NCBI GenBank assembly: GCA_945952225.1
Contig: CAMFHP010000060.1
Coordinates: 1-50,002, forward strand
Reading direction: 5' to 3'
DNA: 50,002 bases
Source of the DNA: an uncultured Myxococcaceae bacterium
Lineage (GTDB): Bacteria > Myxococcota_A > Polyangia > Polyangiales > Ga0077539
The notes beneath the pieces were generated by a model. That model worked only from the letters and a program-made list of their open reading frames with translations. It was not told where the DNA came from and searched no databases. The stretch's first letter is position 1. The number at the start of each line of letters is the position of its first letter. Position numbers and translations under genes: made by a program. Below are positions 16,311 to 25,331 of the stretch, in pieces.

Positions 16311-16464
16311 CGCCGTGGGCGAGTAACACACCCGTGCACACCGCGGGAAGCGGCGCGAAATCACCCTCCGCGACGTGCGTGGGGGCGCCCCGTGTCGGTG
16401 CGGGCCTGCGTTCCTGCGTGTTCGCGCTGGTGTTGTGGGCGAAAGTCTGGATAGCGTGCGGTCC

Positions 16465-17004
16465 ATGTCGATCGGAGATCCCCAGGGGGAGGGGACCACG
16501 ACCCCCACCACGCAGCCCGCGACGGACGCGACCACCGCGCCCGCCACGGGAACCACCGCCTCCACGGCGGCGGACACCATCACCACGAAGCTGCCCGACG
16601 CGGGCGGCGCGACGCTCACGGTCACGCCGACGGCCGCGGCGCCGACCAACGCCGACGCCAACGCCGACGCCAACGCGGCGAAGTCGTCGCTGCCCGACGA
16701 TGCCACCGTGTGGATCCTCAACGAGCCGCTCCTCGGCACGCTCGAAAAGCTCGGCGGCATGATGTTCCGCCTCGATGCGAGCGGTCAGCCGGTGCTCTCG
16801 CCGAAGGTGCGCGAGGCCATCGCGTTGCTGCAGAACAAAGACCTCAGCGATGCGAACGAGGCCGCGAAGGTCGACGCGTTCTGCGAGAAGGCCCTCGCCG
16901 CCTACCGCGCGTACCTCAAGCTCGCGATGACGCAGACCACCTTCGTCGACCAGGTGCGCCTGCTCATCCGCGAGCACGACCGTCCGCACCGCCCCATTCC
17001 CTGA
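16465..17004 (+). CDS. Protein of unknown function with Thr/Ala-rich N-terminus
   Basis: A 179-aa protein without a recognised family. Residues 1-75 are low-complexity Thr/Ala/Pro, with a small DNA repeat giving NADANADANA. The rest is a compact helical region (DDATVWILNEPLLGTLEKLG, KVREAIALLQNKDLSDANEA, AAYRAYLKLAMTQTTFVDQV). There is no signal peptide. TAGCGT lies 7 nt before the ATG, which would make a leaderless transcript. It is followed after 23 bp by the next gene and then by a histidine kinase, so it likely heads a three-gene operon. Confidence 0.65.
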   Translation: MSIGDPQGEGTTTPTTQPATDATTAPATGTTASTAADTITTKLPDAGGATLTVTPTAAAPTNADANADANAAKSSLPDDATVWILNEPLLGTLEKLGGMMFRLDASGQPVLSPKVREAIALLQNKDLSDANEAAKVDAFCEKALAAYRAYLKLAMTQTTFVDQVRLLIREHDRPHRPIP

Positions 17005-17027
17005 GCCCTTCGCCCACGCCCCGCCCG

Positions 17028-17801
17028 ATGACCGACGACGCGCGCTTTCGCACGGTCCGCAACCCCGGCACGCTGGCGCTCCTCGACCCGATCGAGGCGC
17101 CCGTGCGGGGGTGGCTCCTCGACGCGCTCGCGGCCACCGACGAGACCCTCCAGCGCCGCCGCGGATCGACGCACCGCAGCCTCACCGAGCCCCTCGCGGT
17201 CTCGGTCGGACTCACGGGCGAACACCTCGACCGCTGCGGCGCCGTGCTCGACCTCACGCAGGCCATGATCGACCTCGCCGACAACCTCGCGGACCGTGAC
17301 GCCGACCGCGCGCGGGGCCTCGACCCGCTGGCCCGCTGCGCGTCGGTGCCGCCCGCGGTGCTGCCGTGCCTCCCGTCGCTCTTCGCGGCCTGCGCGATGC
17401 GCGCGCTCGCCACGGGGTTCGCGCTTCCCCTGCGCGGCGCGGCGGCGTCGCTGCGGTACACCACGGTGCTCGGTCGCATGGTCGCGGGGCAGGGCGCCGA
17501 CGACGACAGCGACGCGCGCGTCGACCTCGCGTCGGGCATGCAGGCGCTGCTGTGCTGCCTCCCGCTTTGGCTCGTGTTCGACGGCTCGGCCGACCACGAC
17601 GCGCGACTCGCCGCCACCGAACACTGGGCCCTTCGCTACGGCCGCACGTGGGAACTCCGCGAGGCCTACGAGAACGCACCCGACGACCGCGCGGCCCTCG
17701 ACCGCTACGTGGGTGCGTGCGACGACGCCCGCGCCGCGTGGCCCGCGTGGGGACCCTTTCTGCACGACGGCGCCCTCGCGCCGCGGAGACTGCTTCCGTG
17801 A
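17028..17801 (+). CDS. Unknown protein, weakly isoprenoid-synthase-like
   Basis: A 257-aa largely helical protein. The stretch LTQAMIDLADNLADRDADR near residue 80 resembles an aspartate-rich motif of class I prenyl or squalene/phytoene synthases, and SLRYTTVLGRMVAGQGADDD could be a second. True DDxxD spacing is absent, so the resemblance may be superficial. It starts at ATG 17028 and overlaps the following kinase gene by GTGA, so the two are probably made together. It might instead be a regulatory partner of the kinase. Confidence 0.5.
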   Translation: MTDDARFRTVRNPGTLALLDPIEAPVRGWLLDALAATDETLQRRRGSTHRSLTEPLAVSVGLTGEHLDRCGAVLDLTQAMIDLADNLADRDADRARGLDPLARCASVPPAVLPCLPSLFAACAMRALATGFALPLRGAAASLRYTTVLGRMVAGQGADDDSDARVDLASGMQALLCCLPLWLVFDGSADHDARLAATEHWALRYGRTWELREAYENAPDDRAALDRYVGACDDARAAWPAWGPFLHDGALAPRRLLP

Positions 17802-19336
17802 GCACCTCGCTCCCGCCCGCTGCCAACGTTTCCCCCGAGCGCGTGGTGCTCGCGCAGCGCTCGCTGCCGCCGCCGCGCAGCGACGTGTTCGACGACCCCG
17901 AGGAGTACGCCACGCTCTGCGACGGCTTCTCGCCCGCGAACATCGGCGCCGCGGTGGTCTTCGCGCTCGTGGCCTCGGCGCTCGCGTTCGGTCCGCACCG
18001 CGCGCTCACCGGCACGTGGTCGCACCTCGGCGGCGCGGGCGTGGCGCTCGCGTTCGCGTGTCTGCTCGTGGCCTCGTCGCTCACCGTGGCCGTGCGCGCG
18101 CCGCTCATGGCCCGCGACCGTCCGCGCTTCTGGCGCATGCTCACGCTCCAGGGCGCGGCGCACCTCACGTGGCTCTACGTGCTCGGGCTCCTCGTGGGCG
18201 GATTCTTCGCGCCCCTCGCCATCGCGATCCTCGTCGCGTGGATCTTCAACGACACGCGCTACCTCTACGACAGCGCGCTGCTCCGACGGCAGTACCTCGC
18301 GCCCGCGGTGGTCGTCGACGCGGGTCTCGTGCTGGCGTGGTGGCTCGCGCCTGCGACGGTCGCGCGGCTGCTGCCCGACCGCGGCGCCGTGGTGTCGTTC
18401 GTGGCGGTGCAGGCCGGGCTCACGCTCCTCGCGCAGGGGCTCATCGTGACCGTGGGGAAGCAGAACGCCGAGCGCGCGCAGCGGGCCCGCGAGATGGCCG
18501 AGCTCTCGCGCGAAGTGGCTGTTTTTCAGAAGGAACGTGAGGTCTTCGAACGGGCCGCGCGGCTGATGACCACGGGCCTCGCGACGGTGAAGTTCGCCCA
18601 CGACGTGGCCTCGCCGCTCACGGCGCTCGACCTCGCGCTCACCGAGATCCGCCGCGTGCGCGACGAGCACCTGCGCGTGGGAGAGCCCCTCGACGCCGCG
18701 TCGTTGGAGATCCTCGACGACATGAGCGCCATCGCGCTCGAAGCCCGCAGTCGTCTGCACACGATGGCCGACGAGCACGCCACGGCGCTGCGTCGCCGCG
18801 AGCCGCTCGCGCCCGTGTCCATCGAGTCGCTGCTGCGCGAGGCGTGGGACGAGGCCCGCGCCACCGTCGAGACCCACGGGGTGCAACACGTTGCCACCCC
18901 GCGCTTCGAGTTCGAAGCGTGCGAGGTGATGGCCGCCGCGGGGCATCGGTCGACCTTCGCGAACCTGCTCACGAACGGCGCGCTCCAGCGGCCCGATGTG
19001 CCCATCGAGGTGCGCGGCGCGGCGCTCAACGCGTGGTTCTACGAGGTCACCCTGCGCGACCGCGGCATCGCGGCCGACGAGCGCGCCACGGCCCTCGCGC
19101 GCATCGAGCGATCGCTCGCGCTCGAAGACACCGACGCGCACGGCGCACGGAGGCACCGGGGCTACGGCATCGCGCTGGGCATCGCGCGGGTGCTGATCGT
19201 GCGGTACGGCGGCGCCCTCACGGTGCGCGCGCCCGCGGAGGGAGACGGCGTGGAGTTCAGCGCGGTGCTGCCGCGGGTGATGCCCGATGAGATTCCCGAC
19301 GCGCAGAACCATCCGGCGATGCTCGTGCGAGGGTGA
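17798..19336 (+). CDS. Membrane-bound sensor histidine kinase
   Basis: A 512-aa sensor kinase. The N-terminal half has about six membrane segments (NIGAAVVFALVASALAF, GVALAFACLLVASSLTV, AHLTWLYVLGLLVGGFF and others to residue ~220) with no extracytoplasmic domain. A short coiled coil (AERAQRAREMAELSREVAVF) leads to the dimerisation helix with its phospho-acceptor H in VKFAHDVASPLTALDLAL. The ATP-binding part has an N box FANLLTNGAL, a weakened G1 box (LRDRGIAADE), and RGYGIALGIARVLI. No response regulator is adjacent. The GTG start at 17798 overlaps the preceding stop. Confidence 0.85.
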   Translation: MSTSLPPAANVSPERVVLAQRSLPPPRSDVFDDPEEYATLCDGFSPANIGAAVVFALVASALAFGPHRALTGTWSHLGGAGVALAFACLLVASSLTVAVRAPLMARDRPRFWRMLTLQGAAHLTWLYVLGLLVGGFFAPLAIAILVAWIFNDTRYLYDSALLRRQYLAPAVVVDAGLVLAWWLAPATVARLLPDRGAVVSFVAVQAGLTLLAQGLIVTVGKQNAERAQRAREMAELSREVAVFQKEREVFERAARLMTTGLATVKFAHDVASPLTALDLALTEIRRVRDEHLRVGEPLDAASLEILDDMSAIALEARSRLHTMADEHATALRRREPLAPVSIESLLREAWDEARATVETHGVQHVATPRFEFEACEVMAAAGHRSTFANLLTNGALQRPDVPIEVRGAALNAWFYEVTLRDRGIAADERATALARIERSLALEDTDAHGARRHRGYGIALGIARVLIVRYGGALTVRAPAEGDGVEFSAVLPRVMPDEIPDAQNHPAMLVRG

Positions 19337-19374
19337 CGACGACGGTGTGACGGGTTCGAACGGGGGGAATCACC

Positions 19375-20664
19375 ATGAAGAAGACGCTGATCGCGTACGG
19401 GGCGAGCGAGTGCGACCCGAAGGCGTACCCGCTGTACACGCTGCCGAGGCTCACGTCGGCGGAGGACGACGCGAAGGCCGTCGCTGCGCTCGCGGCGACG
19501 CTGGGCTTCGAGGCCGCGCCGGGACCGCGCCTCCGGGAGGCCGCGACGGCAGCGCAGTTTCGCGCAGACCTTCTCGCTGCGCTGGAGGCGAGCGCGTCGG
19601 GCGACCTGGTGGTCGTGTACTTCGCGGGACACGGGGCGATCTATCAGCTCGGCGTCGACGACGACGTGCGCGACGACGACCCCGAGAACCCCAAAAACTT
19701 CGACACGCAGCAGCAGTTTCTGGCGTTCTACGACCGCCCGCTGCTCGACGACGAGCTCGCCGATCTCTACAGCGCGGTGCCCGAACGCGCGGGTGTGCAG
19801 GTGCTCGTGCTCATCGATGCGTGCCACGGCAGCGGCATGAGCGACTCGCTCTTCGAGGTGCCCCATCGGGGTGACGGGCAGGGCGGCGGCGCGGCGACGG
19901 GCGGGAGCTTGCGAAGGCCGATGCCCACGAGGCTCCAGCGCGACTTCAACGCGTGGCGCGCGCTCGGTCGCAACGCCGCGACGCAGGCCGGCGAGATCGT
20001 GCGCCGCACCTCGCGGATGCTCCCCTACGACGTCGCCGAGCTCGCCGTGCTCACGAACCTCCCGGCCTACCGCCGCGCCCTCCCGCTGCGCGCGTGGCCC
20101 GACACGGTGGCCGAGTTCAACGACGACCGCTTCCTCTCGCCGCAGGTGCGCGAGCGCCTCGTGAACCTCACCGACGCCGTGCGCGCGCAGGTGCTCGACG
20201 GGGCCTTCGCCGACCGCCTCGAAGGCCTCGCGTCACCGCTCTCCCTCGACCGCGTGACCGTGCGCGGCGTCACCCGCGACGCCGACGTGACGCTGCCCCG
20301 CGCGCTGCCCCGCACGGCCTTCGGCGTGCGCGTCACCCGCCCCTTCGACCGCATCGAGCTCCGCGCGGCGTCGCCCGACTTCAGGCCCGCGCCCGGCGCC
20401 CTCTCCAACCGCACGCGACGGCTCAAGCCCGAGGAGCGCCCCGCCGTGTGCTTCCTCTCCGTCGCCGGCGACTACGCGGTCTCGGAGATGTTCACCCGCG
20501 CCGTGATCGCCGCCGTGAAGGCCCGCATCGCCGCGGGAAACACCGACCTCAACGCGGCCGCCTTCGCGCGCGACGTCGAAGCGCAGATGCCCCGCGAGAC
20601 GCCGCCGCGTCTCGTGTTCCTCGCGGCGAACCGCACGCCCGTGCTCACGCTGCCGACGCCCTGA
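19375..20664 (+). CDS. Caspase-family (peptidase C14-like) protease
   Basis: A 429-aa bacterial caspase-like protein. The N-terminal ~200 residues form the caspase fold. An early strand, MKKTLIAYGASE, is followed by the catalytic His86 in VVVYFAGHGAIY and Cys150 in VLVLIDACHGSGMSD. Both catalytic residues are present, so activity is expected. The C-terminal half (from about residue 220) is not recognised but contains a beta-rich stretch, VTVRGVTRDADVTLPRA. There is no signal peptide. GGGGGAATCACC before the ATG gives a ribosome-binding site. The DyP-type peroxidase gene follows after 14 bp, so the two form an operon. Confidence 0.85.
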   Translation: MKKTLIAYGASECDPKAYPLYTLPRLTSAEDDAKAVAALAATLGFEAAPGPRLREAATAAQFRADLLAALEASASGDLVVVYFAGHGAIYQLGVDDDVRDDDPENPKNFDTQQQFLAFYDRPLLDDELADLYSAVPERAGVQVLVLIDACHGSGMSDSLFEVPHRGDGQGGGAATGGSLRRPMPTRLQRDFNAWRALGRNAATQAGEIVRRTSRMLPYDVAELAVLTNLPAYRRALPLRAWPDTVAEFNDDRFLSPQVRERLVNLTDAVRAQVLDGAFADRLEGLASPLSLDRVTVRGVTRDADVTLPRALPRTAFGVRVTRPFDRIELRAASPDFRPAPGALSNRTRRLKPEERPAVCFLSVAGDYAVSEMFTRAVIAAVKARIAAGNTDLNAAAFARDVEAQMPRETPPRLVFLAANRTPVLTLPTP

Positions 20665-20678
20665 AGGAACCTCCGCCG

Positions 20679-22217
20679 ATGCCCACCTCCGACCGCTACG
20701 ACCTCGCCCCCGCGGACTCGCTGTTCTTTCCGAACGAGCCGCGCGTCGAGGCGGGCGAGGTGCAGGGCGCGGTGTTCCCGGGCTTCGCGCAGCCGTGTCA
20801 GCACCATCTCTTCGTGGCGTTCACCGACGTGACGGCCTTTCGCGGGGTCCTCGGCGCTTTGACAGGGTATGTCCCCTCGATGCGCGAGGTGGTCTCGCGG
20901 CGCGAGCAGCTCGACGGGGGAACGCTCGACCCCGCGACGCTGCGGTGGATGTCCGTCGCGTTCACGCACGCGGGCCTCGTGGCGCTCGACCCCGCGACGG
21001 CGGCGCTCCCGTGGGATGGCGCGTTCTCCGAGGGCATGGCCGCGCGCGCGTCGCTCCACGGTGACGGCGACCCGCACGACCCCGCCGCACCCTGGCGCGT
21101 GGGCGCGGCGGACCTCCACGCGCTGCTCACCCTCGCGAGCGGAACCTCCACCGCGCTCGATGCGTTCGTGGCCGACGTGAAGGCGCTGCTCGCGGGCGTC
21201 ACGGTGGTCGACGAGCTCCGCGGTGACGCCACCGACCTTCAGGGACGCGAGCACTTCGGCTTCGCGGAGCGCGCGGCCAACCCCGGCTTCGAGGGCCAGT
21301 ACGTCGACGCCCACGGACGCCCCCGTTCCCTCACCGCACGCCGCACCGCGCGCAACCGTTTCGAGGGCGTTCCCGGTCAGCGACTCGCGCCCCTCGATGC
21401 GCTCTTCACCGGACGCGACGACGCCGCGCACACGCTCCAGCAACACGGCTCGTACCTCGTGGCGCGCGTGCTGCGACAGCACGTGGGTGCGCTCCATCGC
21501 TTCGTGCGCAGCGCCGCGGATCAGCTCGCGGTCTCGCCCGCGCTCGTGGCCTCGCGGCTCCTCGGACGCTGGCCCGACGGCGCTCCCACGGTGCGCGCCG
21601 ACCACGACGACCCGACGCTCGCAGACGCCTGTGCGTACAGTGATTTTCGCTACCAGCGCGAGGCGCCGCCCGTGCAGGAGAGCGACTTCGCGCACGACTG
21701 CCAGCCCGTCGCCGCGCCGCCTGCGAAGGCCGATCCCGCGGGGGCGCGGTGCCCGTTCAGCGCGCACATCCGCAAGACGAACCCGCGCGACGACGTGGGC
21801 GAGGCCCTCGGCGAGCGTCTGTCGTTCGAAGACAATCGCGCGCGGGTGATCGTGCGGCGCTCGGTTCCCTACGGTGCGGTGAGCCCCTCGCGCTTCGACG
21901 CGCCCGTCGCCGATGGGCCGGGCGATGACCGCGGGCTGGTGTTCCTCTGCTACCAGGGCTCGATCGTGCGGCAGTTCGAGTTTCTGCAGCGCGGGCTCGT
22001 GGTGGCCGACGACGCACCCGTGCCCGGCGCCGGTCAAGACGCGCTCCTCGGACAGCCCCGTCACGGTGCGCGCAGGCTCTCGCTCGGCGTGCTCCCCGAC
22101 GGACGCGCGGTGTCGGTCACGGTCACCGAGCCGTGGGTCACCACGCGCGGCGGAGGCTTCTTCTTCGCGCCGTCGCGCAGCGCCCTCGCGTCTCTCACGG
22201 TCGCGCCCGCGCCGTGA
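20679..22217 (+). CDS. DyP-type peroxidase-like heme protein with altered catalytic motif
   Basis: A 512-aa protein of the dye-decolorising peroxidase superfamily, of the long (fungal-like) type. The proximal heme ligand is seen as His363 in CPFSAHIRKTNPRD, followed by the distal-arginine region VRRSVPYGAV (Arg393/394). The usual distal GxxDG motif, normally HFGFxDG, reads HFGFAERAANPGFEG here: the catalytic Asp is Glu197 and the following Gly is Arg198. Heme binding is therefore likely, but peroxidase chemistry may be changed or lost. No Tat or Sec signal is visible, so it is probably cytosolic. AAGGA precedes the ATG. It is co-transcribed with the caspase gene. Confidence 0.82.
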   Translation: MPTSDRYDLAPADSLFFPNEPRVEAGEVQGAVFPGFAQPCQHHLFVAFTDVTAFRGVLGALTGYVPSMREVVSRREQLDGGTLDPATLRWMSVAFTHAGLVALDPATAALPWDGAFSEGMAARASLHGDGDPHDPAAPWRVGAADLHALLTLASGTSTALDAFVADVKALLAGVTVVDELRGDATDLQGREHFGFAERAANPGFEGQYVDAHGRPRSLTARRTARNRFEGVPGQRLAPLDALFTGRDDAAHTLQQHGSYLVARVLRQHVGALHRFVRSAADQLAVSPALVASRLLGRWPDGAPTVRADHDDPTLADACAYSDFRYQREAPPVQESDFAHDCQPVAAPPAKADPAGARCPFSAHIRKTNPRDDVGEALGERLSFEDNRARVIVRRSVPYGAVSPSRFDAPVADGPGDDRGLVFLCYQGSIVRQFEFLQRGLVVADDAPVPGAGQDALLGQPRHGARRLSLGVLPDGRAVSVTVTEPWVTTRGGGFFFAPSRSALASLTVAPAP

Positions 22218-22224
22218 GCACAGG

Positions 22225-23244
22225 TCACTCGTCGAAGAGGCCGCGCTGCGCCGTCACGCGGCGAAAGGGCTTCGGCGTGGGGAGCGCGTCGCGGTTCATT
22301 CCGAGGCGCTCCACCGTGCGCGCGAAGAGCTGACGCACGATCTCCCAACGGGGGCCGTGGCCGCGCATGCGGTCGCCGAACTCGCTGCTGTTGCGACGCC
22401 CGAGGCGCACCTGCACGAGCGCGCTCTCCATGCGCTTCTGCCGCGCGGGAAAGGCCTCCTCCATGCGCGCGTCGAAGACCTCCATCACCTCGGCGGGCAG
22501 CCGCAGGAGCTGCATCGCCGCGCGCCGCGCCCCGGCCTCGTGCGCGCGTTCGAGCACCGCGGCCACGTCACCATCGTTCAGCGCGGGAATGATCGGCGCC
22601 ACCATCACCCCCGTGGGCACACCCGCGTCGGAGAGCGCGCGCAGCGTGGCGAAACGTTGCTCCACCGTGGCGGCCCAGGGCTCGACCTTCTTGCGCACCG
22701 CATCGTCGGCGAAGGGAATGCTCACGAGCACCAGCGCGCACCCGTCGGCCGCGAGACGTGAGAGCACATCGAGGTCGCGGCGCACGAGCGAGCCCTTCGT
22801 GATGATCGCCACGGGGTTGCGAAAATCCGCGCAGACCTCGAGGCACGCGCGGGTGAGTCGGTACGTGCCTTCGAGGGGCTGGTAGCAATCTGTGTTGCCC
22901 GAGAAGGTCACGCGCTCGCCCGTCCAGCTTCGCTTCTCGAAGGCCGCGCGGAGCAGCGTCGGGGCGTTGACCTTCGCGACGATCTTGCGGTCGAAATCCG
23001 TGCCTGCGCCGAAGCCGAGGTGCTGGTGCGAAGGGCGCGCGTAGCAGTACGCGCAGGCGTGCATGCAGCCCCGGTACGGGTTCACGCTCCACCGATGGGG
23101 AACGTCGGGGCTGTGGTTCTCCGACAGGATGCTCTTCGCGCGCTCTTCGAACACTTCGAGCGACGCGTCGGGCGGGGCCTCGTCGCCCTCCCACTCGATG
23201 TGCGTGCGGTGCCAGGGGTTCGGCGGGTTCGCGACGGGACGCAT
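22225..23244 (-). CDS. PA0069-family radical SAM protein
   Basis: A 339-aa radical SAM enzyme of the PA0069 / SplB-like family. The N-terminus (ANPPNPWHRTHIEWEGDEAP) and SVNPYRGCMHACAYCYARPS, which carries the CxxxCxxC iron-sulfur motif, are diagnostic. VTFSGNTDCYQPLEGTYRLT and VSIPFADDAVRKKVEPW follow in the usual order, with a PRWEIVRQLF-type C-terminus. The family's substrate is not established, though resemblance to spore photoproduct lyase suggests a nucleic-acid-related role. It converges on the DyP gene with only 7 bp between stops. Confidence 0.9.
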   Translation of the reverse strand: MRPVANPPNPWHRTHIEWEGDEAPPDASLEVFEERAKSILSENHSPDVPHRWSVNPYRGCMHACAYCYARPSHQHLGFGAGTDFDRKIVAKVNAPTLLRAAFEKRSWTGERVTFSGNTDCYQPLEGTYRLTRACLEVCADFRNPVAIITKGSLVRRDLDVLSRLAADGCALVLVSIPFADDAVRKKVEPWAATVEQRFATLRALSDAGVPTGVMVAPIIPALNDGDVAAVLERAHEAGARRAAMQLLRLPAEVMEVFDARMEEAFPARQKRMESALVQVRLGRRNSSEFGDRMRGHGPRWEIVRQLFARTVERLGMNRDALPTPKPFRRVTAQRGLFDE

Positions 23245-23327
23245 ACGGGGCGTGATCGTATGTTCAGTCGTCGGTGGCTGTCATTGCCTTCACGGCGCGC
23301 GATGGTCTATCGCCGTGGCCCTTCACG

Positions 23328-25331
23328 ATGAGCTCCCCGTGGCGTGATCGGCAGGGTCTCTACGCGTTGATTCCCCTGGGGATCGCGCTGCTCGCGGTGA
23401 TCGTCGCCGCGCCCTGGTACTCGAACTTCGACGTCGACACGATGACCTGGTTCGAGCAGGTGCGCGCCATCGCGGCGCACGGCTCCATCGGCTTCGACAA
23501 CGGCCCCGTCGACGACTTTCCCGAGCTCCACACACGGTGGTTCTTGAACGTGCGCGGACAGGCCTGGGGAATCCTCCCGGCGCCGCTCTGCTACGTGCTC
23601 GCGCCCGCGGCGTGGCTCGGCGGATTCCGCGGCGTCGTGCGCATGATCTGGCTGCTCCTCGGGCTCACGGCGCTCGTGACCTACGCGTTCACGCACCGGC
23701 TCACGGGCCGTCGCGCCGTCGCCGTGGGGGCGGCGTACACGCTGGTGCTCGGCACCTCGATGGGCTTCTGGGCCACGATGGTCGCGCCCTTCGTGCCCGC
23801 CGCGTGCTTCATGCTCTGCGCGGTCTACCTCGCCCATCGGAGCTTCGGCCGCGCGCGCCTCGCCGACACCGCGCGCTACGCCCTCGCCGCAGGAACGTGC
23901 GCGGGCCTCGCGCTGGGCAGTCACCTCCTCGTGGCCTTCGCGTGGGGCTTCGTGGGCCTCGCCACGATCTCGCTGGGCCCGTGGCGTCATCGCCTCGTGC
24001 GCGGCGCGATGATGGGCCTCGGCTCGGCGCCCTCCATCGCGCTCATGGCCTGGGTGAACCACCTCCGCTTCGGCGCGTGGAACCCCATCTCGTACGGCCC
24101 CTGCGACGCGAACTCGTGCAACCCCACGACGAACAACCAGAGCGCCGGCGCCTTTCTCGAAGGCGTAAAACCGCTGCTCCCGTGGGCCCTGGGCTTCGCG
24201 CTGCTGCTCTGGCTCGTGCGACGTTCGCCGCGCGCGGTGGCCGCGACGGTGACCCTCGGCGCATGTGCGGCCGTGCTCCCCGACGCGGAGCTCAGCCAGA
24301 AGTTCGCCCTCTACGGCCGCGCGCTGTGGGGCTTCGTCGCCTCGATGGGGAGCTTTCGTACGCAGTTCGCCCGCGCCGATGATGGCAACGGCGTGTACCT
24401 CAACGACTGGCTCGTGCGCTCGCTGCTCCAGTGCTCGCCGGTGCTCCTCGCAGGCGTGCTCGGGCTCCGCGCGTCGGCCGAGACGCCGCGCACGTCGACG
24501 GTGCTCGACGGCCCTGCGGAACAGGCCCGCGCCGCGCGACGGATGCTCACCGCGGTGATCGCGGGCGTGCTCACCGCGTGCGTGCTGCGCGCCGACACGG
24601 GCGGTGCGTTCGTGTGGGGATGGCCCTTTCTCAACATGCGCTACGTGGTGCCGCTGATCCCCGCGGCGGTGGTGCTCGCGGCCGTGGCGGTGGCCGAGCT
24701 CCCGTGGCGCATCGCGCACGTGGCCCTCTACGCGTGGCTCGCGGCGCGCGGGGTGAAGGCTCTCGCGCACGGTGACGCCCTCGACGACGCGGCCGACGCC
24801 GAGCTCCGATGGTGGACGCTCACGGCCCCGCTCGGAGGCGCAGCGATCACCGCGGGCCTCGTGCTCGAAGCGCGCGCGGCGATGCGGGGCGATGGGTGGG
24901 CGTCGAAGCTCGTTCCCCAGGTGGCGACGCTCGCGGTGACGGCGGCGCTGGCCTACGGAACGGCGATCACCCTCGGCGTCGACGCGCGCGCTGCGGACAC
25001 CTACCGCGGCCGGCAGACGGCCCGCACGCGCGAGCTCGAACGCTGCACCGCGGGCGCTTCCCACATGATCCTCATGGGCGGCTACGCGCTGGACGAGACG
25101 CTCGCGCTCCACGACCGGCGAGACATTCTCTTCGTGAACCTCGGCATGGGCCCCGCGGGCGGCGCGGGCGCGCGTCGCATCGTCGACCGCTTCATGACCC
25201 CCGAGCGACCGGCCTTTCTCGTTCAAGACGACGAGCACGGGCCGTGGTGGCTCGTGTGGCAGGGCTATCGCTTTGAACACCCGCGCGGCGACTGTCCGCG
25301 CGTCTACCGCATCGTGCGCGAGGCGCCGTGA
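23328..25331 (+). CDS. Polytopic membrane protein, glycosyltransferase 39-like
   Basis: A 667-aa integral membrane protein with about ten or more hydrophobic segments (ALIPLGIALLAVIVAAPWY, MIWLLLGLTALVTYAF, LPWALGFALLLWLV, VVPLIPAAVVLAAVAVAEL). The first loop (FDVDTMTWFEQVRAIAAHG and FPELHTRWFLNVRG) resembles the early acidic loop of GT-C glycosyltransferases such as the ArnT/PMT type. I cannot see a decisive catalytic motif, so the function is tentative. ATG 23328 is chosen over the earlier in-frame ATG 23274 because it directly precedes the first membrane segment. It overlaps the next gene by GTGA. Confidence 0.65.
   Translation: MSSPWRDRQGLYALIPLGIALLAVIVAAPWYSNFDVDTMTWFEQVRAIAAHGSIGFDNGPVDDFPELHTRWFLNVRGQAWGILPAPLCYVLAPAAWLGGFRGVVRMIWLLLGLTALVTYAFTHRLTGRRAVAVGAAYTLVLGTSMGFWATMVAPFVPAACFMLCAVYLAHRSFGRARLADTARYALAAGTCAGLALGSHLLVAFAWGFVGLATISLGPWRHRLVRGAMMGLGSAPSIALMAWVNHLRFGAWNPISYGPCDANSCNPTTNNQSAGAFLEGVKPLLPWALGFALLLWLVRRSPRAVAATVTLGACAAVLPDAELSQKFALYGRALWGFVASMGSFRTQFARADDGNGVYLNDWLVRSLLQCSPVLLAGVLGLRASAETPRTSTVLDGPAEQARAARRMLTAVIAGVLTACVLRADTGGAFVWGWPFLNMRYVVPLIPAAVVLAAVAVAELPWRIAHVALYAWLAARGVKALAHGDALDDAADAELRWWTLTAPLGGAAITAGLVLEARAAMRGDGWASKLVPQVATLAVTAALAYGTAITLGVDARAADTYRGRQTARTRELERCTAGASHMILMGGYALDETLALHDRRDILFVNLGMGPAGGAGARRIVDRFMTPERPAFLVQDDEHGPWWLVWQGYRFEHPRGDCPRVYRIVREAP

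Noticed and set aside
14401-16989. An 862-codon minus-strand open frame
   Set aside because: Only its last 218 codons look like a gene; the upstream part runs out of frame through the ATP-grasp gene and is Arg-rich nonsense.
20679-22217. DyP peroxidase as encapsulin cargo
   Set aside because: No encapsulin shell gene is adjacent, and I see no clear cargo-targeting tail at the C-terminus.
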